A DNA stretch of 14,566 nucleotides from assembly GCA_030637365.1 (NCBI GenBank), contig DAOWGR010000108.1, forward strand, positions 1-14,566. Direction: 5' to 3'. The stretch comes from Elusimicrobiota bacterium (GTDB lineage: Bacteria; Elusimicrobiota; Elusimicrobia; Elusimicrobiales; UBA9959). This document shows, one piece after another, positions 8,062 to 12,706 of this stretch (its first letter is position 1; the number at the start of each line of letters is the position of its first letter). A program made the translations under genes and the position numbers. The notes under the pieces were generated by a model, which made no database searches, was not told the origin of the DNA, and saw nothing but the letters and a program-made list of their open reading frames with translations.

Positions 8062-8450
8062 GAAACAATTCCCTTTTTTAAAACCATTTTAAGCTTATCG
8101 GGCATTTCCTTCAATTTCAAATCTTTTCCCACGCATACCATGTCCGTAACCGCTTTAGTTAAAAACAACCCGTCTTGATTTTTTATCTCATATTCAAATT
8201 GTATTCTAACATTGGAAAACTCTTTAATCCATGTTTTTATTTCAAGCTCATCTCCATACCGGGCGGAGGACTTATATTCTATTTCCTGACGCCGAACGAC
8301 AAACCAAACTCCTTCTTCCATCAATTCTTTTAAAAACATTCCCCTATCTTCAAGATACTCGGTTCTGGCCTCTTCCAAAAACTTCAGATAATTGCCGTCA
8401 TCCCGCAAACCGCGCCCAGCCGCGACGTGCAACAGTTTTCGGTTTCTCAT
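8058..8450 (-). CDS. hot-dog fold acyl-CoA thioesterase, YbgC/4HBT-like, unusual N-terminus
   Basis: A 130-residue protein matching the 4-hydroxybenzoyl-CoA thioesterase/YbgC group: NYLKFLEEARTEYL (the central helix), then EEGVWFVVRRQEIEYKSSARYGDELEIKTWI, then the sheet FSNVRIQFEYEI and LTKAVTDMVCVG. Such enzymes hydrolyse acyl-CoA or acyl-ACP thioesters, often near envelope genes. The first 19 residues do not look like the family: the usual strand and D-x-D-x-x-G-x-V block with the catalytic Asp is missing, replaced by RNRKLLHVAAGRGLRDDG. An in-frame TAG at 8459-8457 prevents a longer form, and the ribosome-binding site is weak (GTAGGG). The gene may be a divergent subfamily or have a damaged 5' end. 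It is the first gene of the three-gene minus-strand run, overlapping the next by ATGA. Confidence 0.72.
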   Translation of the reverse strand: MRNRKLLHVAAGRGLRDDGNYLKFLEEARTEYLEDRGMFLKELMEEGVWFVVRRQEIEYKSSARYGDELEIKTWIKEFSNVRIQFEYEIKNQDGLFLTKAVTDMVCVGKDLKLKEMPDKLKMVLKKGIVS

Positions 8451-8469
8451 TTTACCCTACCGCCTGTTT

Positions 8470-8484
8470 GCGGACTTTGTCCGC
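8470..8484. repeat. perfect 6-bp inverted repeat with 3-base loop
   Basis: GCGGAC (8470-8475), TTT, GTCCGC (8479-8484). It lies about 20 bases upstream of the thioesterase start, in the leader on the minus strand, and there is no T-run after it on that strand, so it is not a typical terminator. It could affect translation of the thioesterase or be an intergenic repeat copy. Confidence 0.5.
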
Positions 8485-8538
8485 CCTTAAAATATTTAAA
8501 TATCTCATTTTTTCTCACTTCTCCTTTATTTATTTGTA

Positions 8539-8581
8539 CACCATCCCCATGAATGATGCTCCGCATCATAAACGGGCGGTG
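8539..8581. repeat. 43-base extended imperfect palindrome between yjbQ-like and thioesterase genes
   Basis: The core ATGATGC (8553-8559), TCC loop, GCATCAT (8563-8569) is perfect. It can be extended outwards by CACC (8539-8542) with GGTG (8578-8581) and CCC (8545-8547) with GGG (8574-8576), leaving internal loops. It begins three bases after the stop of the YjbQ-like gene on the minus strand. The sequence after it on that strand is AAATAAATAAAGG, not T-rich, so a rho-independent terminator is not supported. A REP-like palindrome or an mRNA-stabilising hairpin would fit. Confidence 0.5.
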
Positions 8582-8584
8582 GGG

Positions 8585-9001
8585 TTATTCACCTATTATT
8601 TTGATCAGAATTCTCTTTCTTCGCCGCCCGTCAAATTCACCGTAAAATATTTGTTCCCACGGCCCAAAATCAAGCTTGCCGTTTGTAACCGCCACAATCA
8701 CCTCTCGCCCCATGACGGTTCTTTTTAGATGAGCGTCGCCGTTATCTTCGCCTGTTAAATTATGATTATACCCGTCTTTGGAATAAGGAGCCAATTTTTC
8801 AAGCCATTTGAGATAATCCTTATGCAATCCGCTTTCATTGTCATTTATAAAAACACTCGCCGTTATATGCATGGCGTTTATAAGGCAAAGCCCTTCTTTT
8901 ATGCCGCTTTTTCCAAGTTCATCTTCCACTTTATCGGTTATATTCACAATCTCATAACGCCGCGATGTATCCATCCATAAATACTCGGTATGTGATTTCA
9001 T
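8585..9001 (-). CDS. YjbQ/UPF0047 family protein
   Basis: A 138-residue single-domain protein spanning the full usual length of UPF0047. Visible family motifs are NAMHITASVFINDNE (His45, Glu56), the segment DGYNHN (His80), GDAHLKRTVMG (Asp89, His91), VTNGKLDFGPWEQIFYGEFDG (106-125) and a basic terminal strand RRRKRILIKIIG. The conserved His, Asp and Glu residues cluster in a trimeric barrel in solved members. Some members, including YjbQ, show weak thiamin-phosphate-synthase-like activity, but the physiological role is unsettled. The start at 9001 has AGGAG (9013-9009 on the minus strand) seven bases upstream. The transposase stop lies only 21 bases upstream on the same strand, so the original promoter has probably been displaced and transcription may come through the transposon. 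Downstream is a 43-base palindrome. Confidence 0.9.
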   Translation of the reverse strand: MKSHTEYLWMDTSRRYEIVNITDKVEDELGKSGIKEGLCLINAMHITASVFINDNESGLHKDYLKWLEKLAPYSKDGYNHNLTGEDNGDAHLKRTVMGREVIVAVTNGKLDFGPWEQIFYGEFDGRRRKRILIKIIGE

Positions 9002-9022
9002 AAATAATCTCCTACTAAATGG

Positions 9023-9664
9023 TTAAAAATGGGGTCTGACCCCACCTATTTTTAATTTACTTACCCAATCGCCACCGCCATACGGAACGCTTTTAAGAAT
9101 GGATTTTTTAATATTTTCTTCCACATCTTTTTCCGGTGATTGATTAAGCCGGTTTAAATAATCTTTAGGCATTACCACTGGCCATAAAGAGAGCATCTCT
9201 TTTTGTTTGGCTGTTCCATTCGTCCTTCGCCATAAACTGGACCATCTCCAATTTTCTGCATTTTTAACCAAATTTGCTCTCTTAGCATTGCGCTCCACAT
9301 AAAGAGAAAGTGCAAGAAAATGATTGTCATTTTGACACAAGAATGATTTATATCTGCCTTGATAAAGATGTCCTTGTCCGATATTTCCTTTCACGGCATG
9401 CCACCTTCTTGTATGGGTGCCGCCAAGCCACCCCATAAATCTCGACATGTCTCCATCTTTCTTTGGATAAAGAACCAGATGATAGTGATTTGGCATAAGA
9501 CAATAAGACAAAATCCTCATATCATATTTCCCTGCCGCCTCTTCAAGCGTATTTTCAAAAAGCTGATAATCCTTGTCACAATCAAATATTCGCGCTCTGG
9601 CGTTTGCCCTATTTAAGACATGGTAGACATGGTTTCCAATATCTATTCTCTCTGTTCTTGGCAT
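9023..9664 (-). CDS. REP-associated tyrosine (Y1) transposase
   Basis: A 213-residue transposase of the Y1_Tnp family, which cuts and joins single-stranded DNA at hairpins through a phosphotyrosine bond. The fold starts NHVYHVLNRANARARIF, followed by the HUH metal motif His60-Tyr-His62 in LMPNHYHLVLYP, the block GWLGGTHTRRWHAVKGNIGQGHLYQGRYKSF, and the catalytic Tyr122 in LSLYVERNAKRANLV, then WRWSSL. The start at 9664 (MPRTERIDIGNH) was chosen over the in-frame ATG at 9733, because the 23 extra residues are only the reading of the right-end palindrome. The last residues, GGVRPHF, are likewise encoded by the left-end palindrome, so the stop is formed by the element end. All key residues are present, so it looks intact and could be active. 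Confidence 0.9.
   Translation of the reverse strand: MPRTERIDIGNHVYHVLNRANARARIFDCDKDYQLFENTLEEAAGKYDMRILSYCLMPNHYHLVLYPKKDGDMSRFMGWLGGTHTRRWHAVKGNIGQGHLYQGRYKSFLCQNDNHFLALSLYVERNAKRANLVKNAENWRWSSLWRRTNGTAKQKEMLSLWPVVMPKDYLNRLNQSPEKDVEENIKKSILKSVPYGGGDWVSKLKIGGVRPHF
9027..9044 (-). repeat. left-end palindrome of the RAYT element
   Basis: On the plus strand, TGGGGTC (9030-9036), T, GACCCCA (9038-9044), flanked by A-rich and T-rich arms. It is the inverted copy of the right-end palindrome: central base T here, A at the right end. It overlaps the last codons of the transposase. Confidence 0.82.
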
Positions 9665-9678
9665 AAGCGTATTATATA

Positions 9679-9737
9679 ATAAATGGGGAATAAATGGGGT
9701 CAGACCCCATTTACACCCCTTTACAGACCCCATTTAT
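9679..9737 (+). repeat. right-end nested palindrome of the RAYT element
   Basis: An inner palindrome at 9691-9713 has arms of 11 bases (TAAATGGGGTC and GACCCCATTTA) around a single A. An outer pair, ATAAATGGGG (9679-9688) and CCCCATTTAT (9728-9737), encloses it, with CACCCCTTTACAGA as a spacer on the right. The outer pair indicates two nested hairpins or a partial tandem copy of the end. It lies upstream of the transposase start and ends two bases before the candidate rpmB -35 box. Confidence 0.8.
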
Positions 9738-9739
9738 AT

Positions 9740-9768
9740 TTGGAGGTTAAATTGTATTTTTGTACAAT
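9740..9768 (+). promoter_or_regulatory. candidate rpmB promoter at the element edge, implying leaderless mRNA
   Basis: TTGGAG (9740-9745), a 17-base spacer and TACAAT (9763-9768) resemble -35 and -10 boxes. Transcription would start around 9775-9776, exactly at the rpmB ATG (9776), so the message would lack a leader. The same GGAGG (9742-9746) could instead be a ribosome-binding site for a TTG codon at 9752 in frame with rpmB. Both readings cannot hold at once. Confidence 0.35.
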
Positions 9769-9775
9769 ATTGATT

Positions 9776-9970
9776 ATGTCTTTTAAATGCAAAATCTGCG
9801 GAAAAGCCAAACATTCGGGAAACTCTTACAGCCATTCTCATACGGCCACCAAAAGAGTTTTTAAGCCAAATCTTCAAAAACAGAGGATAGTGCTTGATAA
9901 TAAAGTCCAATCCGTTCTCGTATGCACAACATGCATAAAAAGCGGCCGTGTGATAAAACCGAAAGCATAA
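9776..9970 (+). CDS. rpmB: 50S ribosomal protein L28, zinc-binding (C+) type
   Basis: A 64-residue protein of normal length for bacterial L28, a component of the large ribosomal subunit. Diagnostic features are MSFKCKICGK, the basic TATKRVFKPNLQKQRIVL segment, and VLVCTTCIKSGRV. The two CxxC pairs, Cys5/Cys8 and Cys50/Cys53, mark the zinc-ribbon form; some paralogues lack them. The start at 9776 gives the family N-terminus exactly, but no ribosome-binding site lies at normal distance. An in-frame TTG at 9752, six bases after GGAGG, would add eight residues not seen in the family. The gene stands alone here, next to the right end of the transposon, which has probably replaced its earlier upstream region. 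It is not followed by another ribosomal gene. Confidence 0.93.
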   Translation: MSFKCKICGKAKHSGNSYSHSHTATKRVFKPNLQKQRIVLDNKVQSVLVCTTCIKSGRVIKPKA

Positions 9971-10315
9971 ACGATTTTTTAAACGCGTTAAGGCCTTGCA
10001 ATCTACGAGTCTGGCTCGCTTTTCCCTATCAAATCATGAATTCCAAGTTCCGCAAACATTCCGCGGTGTGAATCGTATCGGGTTTGTATTTCCCGCTCGG
10101 CTGTAAAACTTATGACTTACCCATGTCCGTTAAAAACATGGCCCGCAACTTATCTCCCTATGTTTTTTTCACAAGGATTCAATATTTATTCAATACATCT
10201 TATTGTATAATTTCAATCATTACATTATTTTATTTCTATTGATGCGAAGCATAGATGGAAAAAGGAAACTCTTTATTTTTTAATTTAGCATTTACCCGTC
10301 TTTATTGGAGGAATG
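9971..10315 (+). other. 345-base non-coding stretch upstream of the coiled-coil genes
   Basis: No convincing gene, tRNA or known RNA was recognised. It holds a weak hairpin after rpmB, CGAG (10006-10009) with CTCG (10015-10018) followed by CTTTTCC, which might be a poor terminator. It also holds CCATG (10121-10125) with CATGG (10137-10141), a tandem repeat plus -10 box near 10177-10211, and the small palindrome ATGC-GAA-GCAT (10242-10252) inside the presumed leader. The rest is unremarkable AT-rich sequence. Confidence 0.55.
10177..10211 (+). promoter_or_regulatory. candidate promoter of the coiled-coil operon with tandem 8-base repeats
   Basis: A consensus -10 box TATAAT lies at 10206-10211, preceded by TTG; transcription would start near 10218 and give a leader of about 98 bases. 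No -35 hexamer matches well. In its place are two direct copies of ATTCAATA at 10177-10184 and 10188-10195, with an 11-base period, about one turn of DNA. Such an arrangement would suit an activator that replaces -35 contact. The repeat is visible; its function is inferred. Confidence 0.42.
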
Positions 10316-12664
10316 ATGGAACACAAACCGAATCTTGATCCTTCGGTGATTACCGATTTGGAAACCGCCAAATTCGCTTTAAAATGGGCAGTGGAACGAC
10401 TTGAATTTCTTGAGGATTCAACCAGCAAATTAAAAGACGATACCCGCCATAAAACAGATATCGTCCGTTCTTTAACCAAACAACTGGACCATAAAGAAGA
10501 AACCGTAAAAAAATGGCAGAACACCATAAGAACATGGGAAAAAAACTGGCAAAGCCAGCAAACAATGGAATCCGGCCTTAAATCCAAACTGCGCCACCAA
10601 ATAATAAATGAAGAGATGGCTAATTGGAGACAAGCAAAAGTTCAATTGGAAGAAGAAATAAAAGCCCTTAAAGCGGAGCTTGCCGAAAAAGAGGCCGCCA
10701 TAGGAAACCTCAAATTAAAAACCATTGAAGAAAACTGCAAAAACTCTGAATTGAAAGAAGCGGAACTGCAAGCGCTTTTGGGAAAACATGAAGATAATTT
10801 GGCCAACAGAGAACTGGCTATACGCCAAAAATACGAAGACCTTGAAGTAAAGCTAACCGAGGGACATCACGCCCGATTGGCTCAGGAAGAACTCGCGCTA
10901 ACCGAAAGATATGAACGCAAAATGCGCGAATTTGCCGAACTGTATAAATCAAAAGAGGAACAGCTTGAAGTATTCAGAGTTAAACTTGAAGATGAATTTT
11001 TGGAAAAAAGCGACGCTCTTTCAAAACATTCTTTTGCGCAGCGGGAAAAGAAAAAACGCGAAATAAATGAAGCTTACGAAGATAAAACTCGCCAATTGGA
11101 ACAATGTTTCGCCCAACAGAAAGAAGAAAAGATTCAAGAGCTTGAAAAAAAAGAAAAAGAAATAAAAAAAGAAAAAGAGGCGGAGATAGCCGTTTTAAAA
11201 GAAAATCACCAAAGAGAAGTTTCCGAAATAAGAAATCGTCTGCAAAATTATATTCAAAAACGCGAACAAGAATATGTTGACACGCGCTTAAACATGGAAG
11301 CGCAAGTGGTGGAAATTATCAAAAACCACGACACGGACGCCAACAAATCATATCAGGAAGCCATTGAACATATTCGCGGAAAATGGAGTGATTTGGCAAA
11401 AAAAAATCAAAAGGAAATTCAAACAAATATAGACAACCTTAACAAAAAATGGGAAAAAGACTGGACAGACAAACAGACAGAGTTTATTGATTCAAATGAA
11501 AAAGAAAGAAAAAAGGCAAAAGAACGCCTTGAAACGGAAGCCTCGTTAAAAGAAGAGCGGCTTAGAGCTTTAATTCTTCAAGAACAGAATGAATGGATGG
11601 GGAAACAAGCGCTGGAAATTGAATCGGCAAAAAAAGACATTGAAAAATCTTACGGCGAAAGAATCGAGCATATTAAACAATCTCTTGATGAAGCATATAA
11701 AAACAAAGAACAAAGCCTGATTAAACACTATGACAAACTTCAAAAAACTTTAAAAAACCGGCAAATAACCGACGATGAAAACAACCTGCTTGAAAAAGAG
11801 CAAATACTTCATGATGAAAAAGAAAACTTGAAAGAAGAATTCGCGAAACATCAATCAAACCTTAAAGAAAAATTTTTGCAATTTGAAGATGAGCTGAAAC
11901 TTAAATACGCTCAATATGAGATTGAAACTCAAAATACTTTTGTTAAGAATCTGCGCAAAAAAGAAAAAGAACTGGAAAAAATTTTGGACAACAAAAAAGA
12001 AACCCTGCTTGAAAAATTCAAACAAAAAGATGCGACCTTGGCAAACAAAGAAAAAGAACTGGAACTCGCGAACAAAGACTTGAAAGCGCGTTATGAAAAA
12101 GAATACGCGCGGCGGGGAAAAGAGCTTTCGGATAAATTTCAAAAAAATCTGCAAGACGAGCGGCAAGCCATGGAGGAAAAGATGTCCGGCAAAGAGCGGC
12201 TGTTAATTGAGGAATATGACAACAAAGCCGAAACCGTTAAAAAAGAAAAAGAAAAACTAAGCGCCGAGATTGAAACCCGGATTAATAAAATTCGCTCGGA
12301 ATTTGAAACGACTATGATTGAAGAAAAAAACAACACGGAAGAAGCTAACAAAAAATTTAAAACCAATATGGAAAATAAAAAAACGGAGCTGGAGAAGACG
12401 AGAATAAAACTGGAAGAAGAATATAGCCGGCTAAAAATAAAACTTTATCAAGAATTGCAAGACAAAGAGCATAAAAATATTCAAAAAATAGCTGACGCTC
12501 AACAGGAAATGCACAAAACGCTTATGGAACACCGCTCTGAAGCCGACAAGCAATATTCCAAGCGATTTGAAGAATTGAAACAAAGAGAAATGGCGAATAA
12601 AATTTATTATCAGGACAAATTGGAAGAATGGATCGCGAATTTTGAAAAAAACAACCGCAATTGA
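10316..12664 (+). CDS. giant proline-free coiled-coil rod protein, function unknown
   Basis: I do not recognise this family. The protein has 782 residues. A short head (MEHKPNLDPSVITDLETAK) holds its only two prolines, Pro5 and Pro9; from residue 10 to the end there is none, and the sequence is dense in Glu, Lys, Gln and Leu with heptad-like spacing, indicating one long helical rod (over 100 nm if fully extended). No signal peptide or membrane segment is seen, so it is probably cytoplasmic. Tryptophans, often as Lys-Trp, cluster near residues 24-104 and 357-427. Two segments exactly 100 residues apart match: KSYxxxIEHI at 344-353 and 444-453. The start at 10316 is four bases after GGAGG (10307-10311); an ATG at 10313 would be one base away, too close. 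The 10316 start also aligns the head with that of the next gene. Structural, filament, scaffold or partner-binding roles are possible; none is shown. Confidence 0.85.
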   Translation: MEHKPNLDPSVITDLETAKFALKWAVERLEFLEDSTSKLKDDTRHKTDIVRSLTKQLDHKEETVKKWQNTIRTWEKNWQSQQTMESGLKSKLRHQIINEEMANWRQAKVQLEEEIKALKAELAEKEAAIGNLKLKTIEENCKNSELKEAELQALLGKHEDNLANRELAIRQKYEDLEVKLTEGHHARLAQEELALTERYERKMREFAELYKSKEEQLEVFRVKLEDEFLEKSDALSKHSFAQREKKKREINEAYEDKTRQLEQCFAQQKEEKIQELEKKEKEIKKEKEAEIAVLKENHQREVSEIRNRLQNYIQKREQEYVDTRLNMEAQVVEIIKNHDTDANKSYQEAIEHIRGKWSDLAKKNQKEIQTNIDNLNKKWEKDWTDKQTEFIDSNEKERKKAKERLETEASLKEERLRALILQEQNEWMGKQALEIESAKKDIEKSYGERIEHIKQSLDEAYKNKEQSLIKHYDKLQKTLKNRQITDDENNLLEKEQILHDEKENLKEEFAKHQSNLKEKFLQFEDELKLKYAQYEIETQNTFVKNLRKKEKELEKILDNKKETLLEKFKQKDATLANKEKELELANKDLKARYEKEYARRGKELSDKFQKNLQDERQAMEEKMSGKERLLIEEYDNKAETVKKEKEKLSAEIETRINKIRSEFETTMIEEKNNTEEANKKFKTNMENKKTELEKTRIKLEEEYSRLKIKLYQELQDKEHKNIQKIADAQQEMHKTLMEHRSEADKQYSKRFEELKQREMANKIYYQDKLEEWIANFEKNNRN

Positions 12665-12706
12665 TTAATCACGGAGATTGACGCGAGAAACCGGATGGGA
12701 ATAAAT

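Larger units (their letters stand above)
9021..9737 (-). mobile_element. REP-associated tyrosine transposase (RAYT/IS200-like) element
   Basis: A roughly 0.7-kb single-gene element. Its ends carry inverted copies of an 18-base sequence, TGGGGTCAGACCCCATTT: plus strand at 9695-9712, minus strand at 9044-9027. Each is itself palindromic, as expected for hairpins recognised by Y1 single-strand transposases. The right end has a nested outer pair as well (see the separate entry). No clear target duplication is seen, which fits this class. Exact boundaries are estimated from the palindromes. The element separates two divergent genes, yjbQ-like and rpmB. Confidence 0.8.

Noticed and set aside
8452..8508. 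Short minus-strand frame MRYLNILRADKVRKQAVG ending just before the thioesterase start
   Set aside because: Eighteen codons, reads through a palindrome, resembles no known leader peptide; translational coupling is possible but unsupported.
8231..8728. Plus-strand open frame of 165 codons
   Set aside because: It crosses the thioesterase gene, the palindrome-bearing gap and the end of the YjbQ-like gene on the opposite strand; no ribosome-binding site or family resemblance.
9665..9733. N-terminal extension of the transposase from an ATG at 9733
   Set aside because: The extra residues are the translation of the transposon right-end palindrome; the family N-terminus begins at 9664.
9971..10315. 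tRNA or CRISPR array in the gene-free stretch
   Set aside because: No T-loop GTTCRA-type signature with an acceptor stem was found on either strand, and the only direct repeats are two 8-base copies, far from a CRISPR pattern.
11855..12166. Minus-strand frame of 103 codons, rich in Phe
   Set aside because: Shadow of the Lys/Glu-rich coiled-coil gene; Phe runs mirror AAA/GAA codons.
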